From the NCBI RefSeq assembly GCF_010389155.1, contig NC_057766.1, forward strand, positions 39,689,516-39,753,515: DNA of 64,000 nucleotides, in the 5' to 3' direction. Shown here in pieces: positions 34,966-47,204 of this stretch. The notes under the pieces were generated by a model that did not search any database, was not told the origin of the DNA, and saw only the letters and a program-made list of their open reading frames with translations. Source of the stretch: Erigeron canadensis (Eukaryota; Streptophyta; Magnoliopsida; Asterales; Asteraceae). The position numbers and the translations under genes are program-made. Position 1 is the first letter of the stretch, and the number at the start of each line of letters is the position of its first letter.

Positions 34966-37900
34966 ATGGATAGTTTGGAGGATATTTGGGCAGACCCAGA
35001 AAACGTACGTATTGAAGTGTCGGATAATGTGTTTGAGCAACCTGATGTAGATGGTGAATATGAATGCGAAGCTGGGGACTTCGAAATTGACGAGGTGTTC
35101 GGTTCCTTTGAAGAATTAACGGAGTGGGCTCAAAGAACAGCAATGGATTTGGGTTATGTTCTAGTCTTACGCCGAACGAACAAAAACTCAAAAGAGGTGG
35201 TCAATAAAGTGACACTTATATGTCACCACGGTGGAGCGCGCGATGCAAGGTTAATTGGCCCACCCAAACGGTCCAGTAAGATAGGTTGTCCCTTCACTTT
35301 AATAGGCCGCCCTGGGCGTGATGGTGGTTGGAGGTTAACCGTCAAGGATTGGAGACACAATCATGATCCAACTACCGATCTGCAAGGGAATGCATACGCC
35401 AGACGGATGACGGATGAAGAAAAGGAATATGGGGGGACCCAATCGGATCGCGGTTTGTACCCACATCAGATCCTGGTAAACCTCAAACTTGAATTTCCTG
35501 GAAACCTGACTCGGAAAGGAGACATTACCAACTTCCTGAAAGCGAGACGGAGGTAAAAACATTAAATATTATATTGTACTACGTTGTTGGAATTGACTTA
35601 TTTACTTTACGTTGGTCAATTTTCGCAGGTAATGTTCTCACTGTTGCAGGAGAAAAGGTACTTTTAGCAGTTCACCACAAATAACAAAAATGGACGCTTG
35701 GAGAACCTGTTTTTCATTCATCCAACATCAATGACCCTATGGCGCGCATTCCCCTGGGTTATTGAAATAGACTCCACGTACAAAACCAACATCTATAACA
35801 TGCCGCTAGTTGAAATCGTCGGCGTGACTTCAACGGGGAAGACCTTCAGTTTAGCGTATGCGTTTATCGTAAACAAGCGGGAGGCGAATTATCAATGGGT
35901 GTTATGATATCTCAAGTCCACCCTTGCTGATAGCTTTGCCGTTCGTGTCGTTCTTAATGACAGGGAGCTGGCCCTGATGAGAGCTTTGAAGGTTGTTATG
36001 CCGGAAGTGAAACAACAACTGTGTAGGTACCATATATGGCAAAACATAATGAAGCACTGCGAACCGGCATTGCGAATGAAGAAAGATGTTAACATTGACA
36101 GGCTTAACGACTGGTGGAAAAAAGTCTATCAATCTCGGACTTTTGACGAGTTTAAGTCTAACGAAAAGGAGTTAAAGAAAAAACTTGCAGGTTTCCCAGG
36201 CGTCTACAAGTACCTGACCGATAATTGGTTGGCCCCATACCGAGAGCAGTTTGTGTCCTGTTGGGTCGATGAACACCTCAACTACCAAAACCACACCACA
36301 AACAGAGTCGAGGCCGAACACCACTTACTGAAGGAAGAATTGAGGGGGAAATGCACATTTAATAGAATCCTACAATGTGTTGATTCTGTCTTGATCGCTC
36401 AAGAAACATAAATAAGGGGCCAACTAGGGTATAACAACGCGACCCGGAAGGGGAAACATAATTACAACTATATGAAGGACCTGTTGGGAAAGGTTTCACT
36501 TAAAGCTTTGGACATCATGGCTGATGAAATCGTACGCTTAGACAAAGTCCTTAAAAGACATGTAAAAAAATGCGGGTGCAAGGTTCAGTCCAGTTGCGGG
36601 CTACCATGTGCTTGCAAGATTGCCGAGTACATGCAGCGCGGTTAGTACGATTTATTACTTGTATTTTTTCCATCAAAAGGACATAATTTCGTACACTTAT
36701 TTATATCAAAAAAATACAGGAACTCGTATACAGCCTCATGTCATAGACCCGTTTTGGAGAAAGCTTGACTTAACACCGTGGACATGCGTAGAAGACGAAG
36801 ACGAAGAAGACGATGTCCATATAGTTGTTGAGGGTCTTACGAATTTCTTGGATCAGCAACCCAAGGCCCAAAAGAAACATTGGTTGTCAAAAATTAAAGA
36901 CATGTTTAAGCCCGGTAAGACATAAGTGAAAGATCCTCTTGTTCAAAAGACCACACGCGGTAGACTAGTCGGCTCGAAACAAAAACCGCCAAAGGTAAAC
37001 ATAATACATCAAAAAAAATATTTGTGTAATCCAATAAATACAGTATATATAACTACCTCAGTTTAGGACACTGATTCTAAATAATGCCCCAGGTGCCTGA
37101 TCTCAACAAAAACTCACCTGGGCTTCGAAAATCCAAGTCTAGTCGACCGAGGGAATACAAGGTACCAGATTTGAACAAACCCCCACCTGTGCAGCCCGCC
37201 AGACACAGTATGTACGAGGCGTCCCAGTCCTGTCGTTATCCCGAGAAACGAAACTTGTTCGAGGATCAATCCCACCCTGAATCAGAATGGGTCAAAGATA
37301 AACCTGACATTTTTGGAAACCTGCACCCATATCCAGGTCTAGATGATATATATACTTTCGGGGAGCCGTCCCAATCCTACGGGGTCGGGGAAACACCATA
37401 TGTATTACAAAAATTATATGGATTCGGCGAAACGTCCCAAGAACATTGGCTCAACTATGACCAGCCATTTTCCAACTTAGTTGATGACATCTTCGGACCA
37501 CCATGAACACAACCTACAAATGCACCCATATATGAAACAACGCAGGAGCTGGTGTCAGATCCAGAGTCAGAGGCACCGTCTTTGGCCAGTTGGGTTGGGT
37601 ATGTTGCGGAACCGTATAATGCCAGTCTTTCCCAAAATTACGCTTGGGTACTAGGTGAGATACCATCGTATTTAAGGCCGTACGTTGTAGGCGCACAAAA
37701 TGTCAAAGGAGACGGTAACTGTGGATTTCGAGCTACCGCTGTAGCTTTGGGGCTAGATGAGGAGGTGGGTGCAGAGTGGGTTCTTACGCAGATGCTCGCG
37801 GAGTATGAATCTGACCTCGATGGATACATGCAAATGTTTGGGCAAACAGAGGGCAACCGAATGTTGTCGGCGCTGCGAACCTCTTATTATGGAAGAAGCA

Positions 37901-38271
37901 GGCCCAGAGATCATTGGATGAGTAAAGTGTAGTTCCATATCCTCCTAGCCAATAAGCTGGGTATAATAGTCAACTGCGTTAGCCTACGTGACCCCCGCAC
38001 AGTATTTCCGATGCATCACGGCTTAGATCAACTATTATTCAAACAACCCATAAGTATTGCTCTCATAAACGACGAAACCCATTTTGTTGCAGTGAAATTA
38101 GCAGGCGACTACCCAATGGCTTACAAGAATCCGGAATGGGAATTTCACGCAACCGATCCGGCACGTCGACTAGCATTAACGTACGCAAATCAAGAAGATG
38201 CGTATCAAAATTGGTTGTACGCAAACATACCAAGAGTACCACCAGACCCTCCTATTGTAATAAATGATTAA
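34966..38271 (+). pseudogene. MULE transposase fused to OTU cysteine-protease domain, broken
   Basis: The ATG at 34966 follows a splice-acceptor-like TTTCAG. The first part has a FAR1-like finger (CHHGG, GCPF, HNH at about 35220-35360). The MULE transposase core shows D in IEIDSTYK, D in VLNDREL and E in NRVEAEHH (35760-36320), and a SWIM-like C.C...CAC motif follows at about 36570-36620. Acidic and VPDLNK-repeat linkers lead to an OTU domain with GDGNCGFR (Cys codon 37720) and a catalytic-type His in DETHF (codon 38080). Likely introns are 35553-35628, about 36640-36719 and about 36996-37093. In-frame stops: TAG 35665, TGA 35905, TAA 36409, TAA 36923, TGA 37504, TAG 37930; the first splice also fails to keep phase. 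OTU domains remove ubiquitin; a role in the element's life cycle is inference. Confidence 0.82.
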
Positions 38272-38569
38272 ACTAGTTCAATGTTTTATATAGGTTGTTT
38301 GTATGTATACTTTTTTTATTGTATATATTTTTTATGTATTTAAGTTGTTGTTGTTCCAAAACAAGTTTCTATCAACAATTTTGCATACTTTTCTATTGTA
38401 CGTACATTGATTTTATAATAGACTCAAAAAGTTGATACCAATAATTTTTTTAGCAACAAATGTATAAAAACAAAAAAAATACAAATGATTATATCACGCA
38501 AATCAAGATTACAAAAGGAAATCACACTTCAGTTAAACGATGAATACAAACAATAAAAAAAAGGAAAAA

Positions 38570-40078
38570 CTAATCACGTTCATCATCACTATCACTATCA
38601 CTATCACTACCCAACCGCTGTGTGGGGGCCCGTGACGTGCTAGGCCCAGCATGGGATGATGACGTGCTAGGTCCGGCCTCAAATGATGACTTGCTCCAAG
38701 GGCTACCCTGCGCGAACATATCATTGACGTTAAAGGACGGTGACTGCTGGGCTGGGAAGGGTTGCTCTATATCCTCTGGGAGGGGGACATTCAGTCCACG
38801 TGTTCCCCTAACCACACGCCCAACCACACGAGTATGTCCCGATCGGGTCCCTAAAGCGTCCACATACGTCTGCGTAGGCGGGGTATTGGGCACTTGGGAA
38901 AGTCTTTGGTGGGTATCAAGAAGCCGCTCCTGTAGCACATGAAAATTAAGTTAATAATAACTCAAAATTAGTTATACTTAATATAAATATACAAAAAAAA
39001 TATTTTTTTTCCGGATTTGTGCAAGATCTTACATAAATGGGCCTAACTGCGTCCTGCACCATCCCATCTCGTCTCGTGTGGGTCCGCAAATAAAACTCAG
39101 GCGGCTCCTCACGTCGCCCATCATTATCTTCCTGTATATACATTAATCAAAGTTATATATTTGTATGTGTATCTCTGTATACATATATGTTTACATACGT
39201 GGATATAAATAATTACGTATAACTTACAGCGTAACGCCATTCACGCTGAGCGTATGACTGCCGACCGTGAGTACTGACAAAATTATTTTGTTGCTGCCTG
39301 TTTGTCGTGTTTCTTTGGGCAGCAATCATCCGGGGCTCGCTGGTCCAGTAACCCAGTAGATAACTCCACACCTGTTGAGGCATCCCGTACGGAGGTTGAC
39401 CCTCCAGTTCTGCCAGCCTCTGGGACCCACCCCTGTCAGTGAACCAAGTCTTCTTGAATTTTGCTTTTTTATCCCTGTAGATCTTCAGGGCATCCTGACG
39501 AATCATCCTGGTCACGGCCTCTCGTAACGGGTGATTTTCTGGGTGACCTAGATATGGTTCTAAGTAGAACCGTCTCTGCAATAGTACCAAGTAATAGTTA
39601 GCATCTACTATATTTTTTAAATGACGTATTTAAATAGTAAAAAAAGATAGCTTTATACCATAAGCCAGTTAGTAAGTCCATCCTTGATGGGCTGGGGCAC
39701 CTGATCCCACGACTCGTAATTATGTGGGACGGTAGCGACATAGGTCCCCAAATAGCTCTTGTACCACTTGGCGTGGTCCCCGATTGCCTGCCACCTACTA
39801 AGATCGTTATTTAACATAAGCAAGATTCGGCGTCCCGAATTCTGAAACTCGCGCTCCAGATCGTTGTTAGCGGCAGCAGCTCTCCCTGTGCTAATACCTG
39901 TAAAACAAAATAAAATAACAAATATATATATATATATATACATATGTACCATATATTTATATGCAACGTACATTAATATATACTTACCACATGTACGCCT
40001 ACAACCCCATTCGGGATTCCACCCCCAATTTGGAGGGTCGTTGCCACCATCTCCGCCGTGAAGTGCAGCTATTTTAAC
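38570..40078 (-). CDS. Ptta/En-Spm (Transposase_24-like) accessory protein, 5' end unresolved
   Basis: Minus-strand exons in transcription order: 40078-39988, 39897-39659, 39575-39228, 39131-39033 and 38929-38570. All have GT-AG junctions and compatible phases, with 1,137 nt open to a TAG at 38570. The 378 residues include a Trp-rich NDPPNWGWNPEW start, QVPQPIKDGL and FYLEPYLGHPENHPLREAV, RDKKAKFKKTWF, WSYLLGYW and NRQQQNNFVSTHGRQSYA, then EFYLRTHTRRDGMV, and an acidic Ser/Asp repeat tail. The block order matches the plant transposase Ptta/En/Spm family (Pfam Transposase_24), normally the TNPA-like second protein of CACTA elements. No initiation codon was found in the first open exon, so at least one exon is missing upstream, probably near 40690-40960. 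Unlike the transposase it has no lesion. Confidence 0.7.
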
Positions 40079-41100
40079 CTACATCAGCCGTCCCAATTTA
40101 TAAAATAACATAAACAAACATAAAAGTCATAAAAAAGGTGCGACCTAAATTAACATATTTTGGACACAAAATTGGACACAAAATTGTTTTCCAAAATTAT
40201 TATACCTAGAATGACCACTTTTTTGCAACTTTTTTTCAAACCTTCGTTTATAACATTAATACTAACCTAATAACAACTATATTAACAATTACAATCATAC
40301 TAAAAAGTGTTTTCTAAGAATCATATTTTGAACTATAATAAACAATAATTATAACTACAAATGTTTTCTTAAAAATTTATGAATTTCTAGAAATCATATC
40401 ATTCCTAACTATAATAACATAAGTAATCTTTCCTAACTATAATATTATAACATTTCTATAACTAATACTTTCTAACATATATTTACTAACACTTGTTCCT
40501 AACATATATTTTATATAACATTAAACTATAACATTTATATAACTAATATTTTTTAACACATATTTTCTAACACATATTTTTTCTAACTTTTTTTTTCAAC
40601 ATATATTTTCTAACAAAAATATATATAAATTCTATAACTAATAATTTCTATAAGATATATTAAAATAAAAACAAGTATTTAAAAGGTAAATGAGTGTTAC
40701 CTCGTCTGAAAAATGGTTTACCGGAAAAAAGAGTAGAACAAATAACGGATGGCTGGCTGAAAAAAATATTAGTCGCCGGAAAACGATTTCGCCGGAGTAA
40801 ACTGGAAAACTTTCAAATCTGTTTTCCCGTATATCAGTGGTGGAAAATAGGTTCCCCGCAAAACTGGTACGCCGGAAAATATAATCGCCGGAAAAATGTC
40901 GCCGCTAAAAAAAAGCCTGACAATGGACTCCGGGAAGCCGGAAAAGGTAGGTCGTGTAAAAAAGAACGTTAATAACGATGATGAGGGGATAGATGGCCGG
41001 ATTTGTGAGTTATACTAATGAGAAGAAAGGATTTTCTGGAGAAATTAAAAGATTTTACGGAGAAGACGAACGAATGTGAAGAAGAGAGAGCTGCCTTGTT
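40079..41100. other. upstream part of antisense gene and MULE-2 right arm
   Basis: 40100-40690 is very AT-rich and looks like a large intron of the minus-strand gene. 40690-40980 is richer in CCGG and contains a donor-like CAGACGAG|GTAACAC (minus strand, near 40700), so it may be the first exon. I could not place an ATG. Confidence 0.4.
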
Positions 41101-41123
41101 TATAACGACGTGGGGGGACCCAC

Positions 41124-41148
41124 TATTTGCTGCGACGTCGCCGCTAAT
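41124..41148. repeat. palindromic end motif of MULE-2, right
   Basis: TATTTGCTGCGACGTCGC and CGCTAATA form an imperfect palindrome matching 34371-34394, flanked by GGGACCCAC and GTGGGGTCC. Confidence 0.75.
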
Positions 41149-41240
41149 AGTGGGGTCCACACCCACGTGATTCGGTCGCTTACAGGCGTTGACTGACAGA
41201 TAATAGTGGGTGGTCGGGTTACAACTTTTTCCCTGGTCGG

Positions 41241-42059
41241 GTTACGCGCTTCGTATAATTATTGTATATTATTATATTTATATAAGACAAATCATGGGTG
41301 ACAACACTGTCATAAAAAGGTAAACAATCAATGTTCTTAGGCTGAAAAGTGAACTATTGTAAACGTCTAATAAACTTTTTGACTGGTAATTAAAGATCTA
41401 TTTTTAATTGAAAAAACCCATCAGTAATCTAGAATCAGTTTAGGTTTTTTTTAACAACTAATTTCGTTAACCAAGATGGCAGCAAAAGATAAACTATATC
41501 ACATCAATAAGTCAAAATTCAAACAAATAGGGTTGACGCATTAGTAAGGTTTTTAATTTTAGAATAATTTATTTTGAGTTTTGGTTTCACTTTTCACATT
41601 TGTGATGATAGATTAATAGGATGTTTTCGAAAATTTTGATTTTCATATGAGGTGTAATTTAAATAGAAGTACAATAGTGTGTCGTTCTAAAATAAAATAT
41701 GTAAATGTTCAAATGAGCACCAACCTTTCCAATCTATAAAAGATAAATTTGATCTGATTTTGGTTAATAGAAAAAAGGTAGACCGAATGTTTCCCATAGA
41801 AAACCCGGAGTTTTAAGTAACGTGATCAAAGATATATCTAATTCTAGCTTATTAAAGTTAGTTCTAAAAAATATTAATAATTTTATAAAATATTATACAA
41901 TTGACTATTTAATAAAAAACTTTCTAAACAAAAAATTAATTTTGGTTTATAAAATATTAATATTATTCTATAAAAAATTATTGTTTTATAAAAAATAGTA
42001 TGTTTTATATAAATTCTTTTATTTTGTAAAAAAAACATTAATATCATTATTAAAAAAAA
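41241..42059. other. intergenic AT-rich region
   Basis: No gene or defined repeat recognised. Confidence 0.4.
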
Positions 42060-42842
42060 AGGGTTGTAAACGGTTCGGTTAGCTTAAAATTTGTAACCGT
42101 TTTTCGGGTTTTAGTTCAATTTAGTTAGAAATTTTGAATCGTTAATTTCAGTTACCCGAAAAAGTTAGTTAATTTCGGTTCTATTTTTGGTAAACCATTT
42201 ATTAAAGTTATGCTAATATAAAGTTTAAGTTTTCAATTACAATAGTTAATTTATATTGTATTAATTAACTTTTCCACGTAAATTAGTTATTTAACTACAT
42301 TAATATTTTGTTTTATAATTAAATATACATTACTATACATCTAATTTTGAATTGCTTTTTTCTAACTCTATATTTATGTAATGCAAGTTTTCATCTAACA
42401 ATATCATGATTAATTACTTAAAATATTTTCTATATGATATTACTAATAAATTTGATAAATATTTTAAACAAAGTTAACAATTTTTTTTTAAATAGAGTAT
42501 ATGTAAGGAAATTACTTAGAATATTCAAAACAAATTATAGGCTGTGAATGAAAGTTAGTAAAATTGTTAATATTTTAGGTAACAAATACAAAAAACTAGG
42601 TATATAGATATTTAAAGATGTATTCATGTAATTCATATATGTGTAAATATACATATATGATTATATGTAGGCATATATCAAAATGCGGTTGGTTCGGTTA
42701 ACCACGGTTAATGAATATTGAAAATCGTAACCGAACAATTACACATCGGGTTTTTTATTTTCCGTTTTTTCGGGTTTCGGTTTTTTTCCGGTTTCGAATC
42801 ACGTGGTTCGGAGCGGTTTCCCGGTTCATTTCTTACCCCCCT
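42060..42842. repeat. possible non-autonomous hAT-like element
   Basis: The left end GGGTTGTAAACGGTTCGG and the right-end complement GGGGGGTAAGAAATGAACCGG are loosely inverted. Both terminal parts are packed with GGTTCGGTT and AACCG motifs around an AT-rich core. The TSD is obscured by poly-A. Confidence 0.45.
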
Positions 42843-42886
42843 AAAATATATATATATATATATATATTAACTTTTTTTATTATTAC

Positions 42887-42917
<31 letters not shown>

Positions 42918-44588
42918 TTTATTATGAATCCAATCCATTAAGATTTCAATTTCATAAAATTCTAATTACTTCGACATATTTCATTTCTTTTAAAAGAAAT
43001 TTACGAACCAAACGTACTTAAAGGGTTTCCTTTACACACGTCCTCCGTTATGGATTTTTGCGCACAAATATCAAAGTGATTGTTCATTTTAATGGTTAAG
43101 AAACATTTAACTAAGAATTTAATTACAAGGATTTTGAAGGATGTGACTATTGGAGATATATGTAGTGTTGTTTCTTTCTTAGTACAAGTGGCTCATTCGA
43201 AAATTCTTGTACAGTACAATAATCCTTGAGTGATTACACTTTTTAAATATTGGTCTTTGGTTTGATATTTCTTTTTATTGATATCTATCGAATATGTGTT
43301 TAGCCCAAATACATATAGATAATGCTAAGTAAATTTGAATGTAGATATATGATACTGAACTCCAGTCAATCAATTAGCCATTCTCTTTAAACGCACATGT
43401 GATGATTTGAACAATTTAATTGTTTACATCAGTTATTCTTTACATCAGTTAGATATGTGTCCCATATTACAACTTCTAGTAAAAAATAAATCTTACTTTA
43501 TAGTCTCTTCTAGACTTAAAATAATGAGAGCATACAATATATGGTTTTATAAACTGATCAATTGTTTCGACTTTCAAGTTTGACATTGCATTTTGTGTCC
43601 AAATTTAATAAAATATATTGAATTGATATTCTTGTTTCAGAATATACTGCATTATTAACTTAGTGTTATATTAAATCCCCATATGGTGTTGTACATGCAA
43701 TATTATATAGTTTCAGAACATATTATACTCAATATAATCATAATTGGTTGCAAACTTAGAAATTGTGTCTCATACAAAATTAAAATAGCTTACATGTTTA
43801 CACATTTATAAAGCTGGAAGGTTCCAAGGTCTGTATGATATGACATATGTTGTCGACGATTCAATAATAAGTAAAAGAATCATTCACCCAACTTCTAGAA
43901 TTAAGATTTTTGATATGAATGTTGATATATGTTTGCTGATGAAATACGAATATGAAAGTAAACTTAAAACTTAATCTATTCTTAAACTTTGTATCAAATG
44001 TTATATAACATACAAAAAAAAAAGTTGAAGTCAAAAGTTTTTATGACCAGGAGGATAATCCTTTTTATTAAAAAAAAAGAAAAGAAAAAGAAACAGTTTT
44101 TTTTTTTATAATCTAGAATAAAAATGAACAGCTTTATTAAACGAAGAGGGTTAATAACTTCCGTTTACCTTATAGAGGAAGAGAAAAGTATTATTTAATT
44201 TTTGAATGAAAAATTTGGCTAAACCTCATACTTTTTTATATACCTAACTCCAATTTAAGAGAAAACTTAATATGGGAAAACTCATATCTCCATTATAGAT
44301 AGCATTTTGCTCATACCAAAATTTGAACCTTATACATCTCACTCTCAAGCTTCACCATATACCAATACATCTCAAAATACCACACTTGTTAGCATAAGAT
44401 GCTAATCTTGATAGGATAATTTCATGAACCAATATGATCAATTAAACTTCACTAATTTATGTGGTTCTCCATTGTAAATTCACATCTTTTCCTTCTATAT
44501 AAATAGAAAAAAGTTTCACTAAATGTTTAATTTAAACAAAGATAGTATACTTCGTAAATTTCAACTTAGACAAATCTGACTAGTTTTA
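42843..44588. other. intergenic AT-rich region
   Basis: Begins with (AT)n and an (ATT)n tract at about 42877-42917. No gene seen over 1.7 kb. Confidence 0.4.
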
Positions 44589-45363
44589 TTTTCTATTGAG
44601 CTAATTACAAAAATCGTTCTTGTCGTGCACTTTCACTTGCAGTTTTCGTTCCTGTTTAATAAATTACGGTTTTAGTCCAAAAAATTTCGTTCCTTCAACA
44701 CTTTTGGTCCTGAGCATTAACGCCTGTTTAATATGTCATCAGATGCCAGACACATAATGAGTAATTTCGTCTTCTAATGACACTAGGACCAAAAGTGTGG
44801 TCTTTTTCTTACTATAAGATCAAGGTCGGTGGCGACCAATCTAGTGAGTAAGCTAGATTGCTATATATATAATTTTTGGATTCTTTTTGTATATATAAAT
44901 AGATAGATGATAGATAGACAGATATACAAAACAAATATGTTGTTGATTTGTTGTTGTTGATGATCTTTTAAATTCTGGAATTTTTTTTTATTAAATATGC
45001 TATTATTATTTTTTGTATGACTTGTTGATTTTTTTTGTGTATTTTTAAATCTGATGATGATGATAATAAGATCTGGATTTCCTATTATATATACGTAGAC
45101 TATAGATATAAAAATTAATTACATTTTTGGTCCTATGGTAAGAAAAAGACCACATTTTTTATCCTTGTGTAACTAAAAGTCAAAATTACCCATTATGTGA
45201 CTAGCATGTGATGACACATTAAACGAACGTTAATGCTCAAGACCAAAAGTGTTGATGGGACAAAGTTTTGTGGATTAAAACTGTAATTTATTAAACTTAG
45301 GGATGAAAGCTGCAAGTGAAGGTACACGACAGAGACGATTTTTGTAATTAACTCTTTTCTATT
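44589..45363. mobile_element. MULE-type MITE with long terminal inverted repeats
   Basis: The element is 44598-45354 (757 bp). A perfect 9-bp TSD TTTTCTATT lies at 44589-44597 and 45355-45363. Ends read GAGCTAATTACAAAAATCG and, on the complement, GAGTTAATTACAAAAATCG; inverted similarity extends about 220 bp into each side. The centre is AT-rich without coding capacity. TSD length and long terminal repeats place it with Mutator-like non-autonomous elements. Confidence 0.88.
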
Positions 45364-46039
45364 TGTTGGTTAAACTATTTCAACATGTAAGTAAAAATTA
45401 ACTTGGTGCATTAGAATTTATACATTACTATCGAGAAATTTAAAGAGTGATTTTTTAATATATAATGTATTAATTTTTAAGTATGTAATAAGTTGTTATT
45501 GATAACTTTTAAAGTTGTTATTTATTTTTTTAAAAACTTTTTTTATTATTTTCATTGAAACGGTATTAAAACTAATTTGTATTTTAAAAATAAAACTTAG
45601 TTAAATCTTCATAATTTAAAAAAGAAAAAGTCAAAACACAACATACATTCTTAATCAATTTTAATTTTCCATTTCAATATGTTTTTTAAGTCATTTGTCC
45701 GAAAAACAAGTCTTTGCTCCATGTGAAATGTTCTTCCTATGTTACAAGTCTATAACATACATTATAAACCAACATGATCACCTATAATAGTTGCAAATTT
45801 CTTTTAATTTAATTAACATTTGATTGAGTTTCCCCCCTTAGATTCCTGGATGATAGGGTTTACCTTAAATGATTTATAATGGGGAAACGATGACGCTATA
45901 ATATGGAGTCGGTTAAGACAATGTATGCTAGACCTTCCATTATTCACGAGTAACTCACCCATTTCAAAAATAATAAGATACTTTTATACCTGCCTAATTC
46001 TAAATAAATAAACAAAAATTGATCGGCAGCAACTAGAGT
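45364..46039. other. intergenic AT-rich region
   Basis: No gene or repeat with clear ends. Confidence 0.4.
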
Positions 46040-46044
46040 TTCTT

Positions 46045-46425
46045 TATGTTGAGACCCTTTTTTTTTGTAAGAACTATGAGAACTCTTAAAATATGTATTT
46101 GTTCACATATTTTTTGTTCATTCACATGTGAAATAATATAAAAATATATGTTATAGAAGAAACTTTAAAAAAAAACCTTTAAAATAGTTTTCTGTGAACT
46201 TGTGAATGAATTTGTTCACTTTTTTGTTCGCATGTGATAAACGGCTATATATAATGTTTTGAAAAAAAAAATTCTTCTACAACATATGTTTTTATGATGT
46301 TTTACATGTGAATAAATAAAAAAAACATGTGATCCAATATGAAATTTAAGATTCTTACAATTCTTATAAAAAAAAATGAATTTTCAAAATAAGGATATAT
46401 ATATATATATATATATATACCTGCA
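46045..46425. repeat. foldback MITE beside a TA microsatellite
   Basis: Ends resemble GTTGAGACCCTTTTTTTTGTAAGAA and the complement of TTCTTATAAAAA...TTTTCAAAATAAGG. It shares internal TTCACATGTGAA-type palindromes and TTCTTCTACAACATA with the element at 57800-58172. It is followed by (TA)n at about 46398-46420. Confidence 0.65.
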
Positions 46426-46636
46426 CGATTCATCGATTTAAGTTTTCATACCAAGATAACTGGTTTAGCTAATCACTATCAACCTAAAGAATCTATGAGA
46501 CCAAAGTCAAACAGAATGAGTACCTTATCAAAATCTGATATCAATATGACATTATCAATACATATATATTTTATTTCCTTTAGATAATTATGTGTGGAAA
46601 TTCAAACTAAAATCTTGGTTGCTATAGGAGGGGAAC

Positions 46637-47120
46637 CGTTGGAACCACGTTAGTGTGACCGTCACTGATCATGTATCATTTCTGATATGATAATTGACGA
46701 TAACTGAAATCCCTATGTCTAAGTAAATATATGATGGGCGCATTTACTCTTAGAGACGTAGTATAGGGTTTCCCATTAGGTGATTGTAACTAAGAAAACT
46801 AATGGTACACACATTAAACACCAGAAGGGTTGAATGTGTAAATACTAAAGGGTTGAATGTGTAATTACTCTCATTATAAATAGAGGGTAATTAACCCTAA
46901 GTTAAGGTTAATCCCAACACACATAATACCCTAACTTTCGTGTGTGTATTCCTCTCTAATTCGTGCATCATGTTCCAGCCGAATTTATCATACCATTATT
47001 ACTCAATCACCTTGTTATGGGAACCCGAAATAAATAGCAATTATGCTTTATGCTCTTACAAGTTCCACAGGACGATTAGGGATATTTTATCACTCGAATC
47101 GAATCATGTTTATTCCAACA
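46637..47120 (+). repeat. 5' LTR of copia-2
   Basis: 484 bp ending TTCCAACA. It contains TATAAATAG at 46875-46883, a probable promoter TATA box, and an internal 21-bp duplication (GGGTTGAATGTGTAA unit). Confidence 0.92.
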
Positions 47121-47122
47121 TG

Positions 47123-47135
47123 TGGTATCAGATCC
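47123..47135 (+). other. primer-binding site of copia-2
   Basis: TGGTATCAGATCC two bases after the LTR; initiator tRNA-Met type with divergence at its end. Confidence 0.8.
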
Positions 47136-47204
47136 AGGTTACGAACAATAAGTCGTGATTCGGTTCGAATTTGATGAATTTCACGAACTAAAAATCTGCA
47201 GATT

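Larger units (their letters stand above)
34310..41240 (+). mobile_element. OTU-type Mutator-like element (MULE-2) with an antisense accessory gene
   Basis: Boundaries are approximate. Both ends carry the same GC-rich palindromic motif TTAGCGGCGA.GTCGC next to TAGTGGG.CCC (34370-34405 and about 41115-41157), in an otherwise AT-rich region. A looser AAAAGTTGT.AAC match lies outside each. Inside are a plus-strand transposase reading into an OTU cysteine-protease domain (34966-38271) and a minus-strand multi-exon gene resembling Ptta/En-Spm transposase (38570-40078). No 9-bp TSD could be identified, so exact ends remain open. The transposase is broken by at least six stops; the antisense gene is open throughout. 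Confidence 0.75.

Noticed and set aside
34310..41240. Alternative call of a CACTA element, from the TTAGCGGCGAC ends and the Ptta-like gene
   Set aside because: No CACTA/CACTG termini, no TNP2-type transposase and no 3-bp TSD seen; the transposase is clearly Mutator-type.
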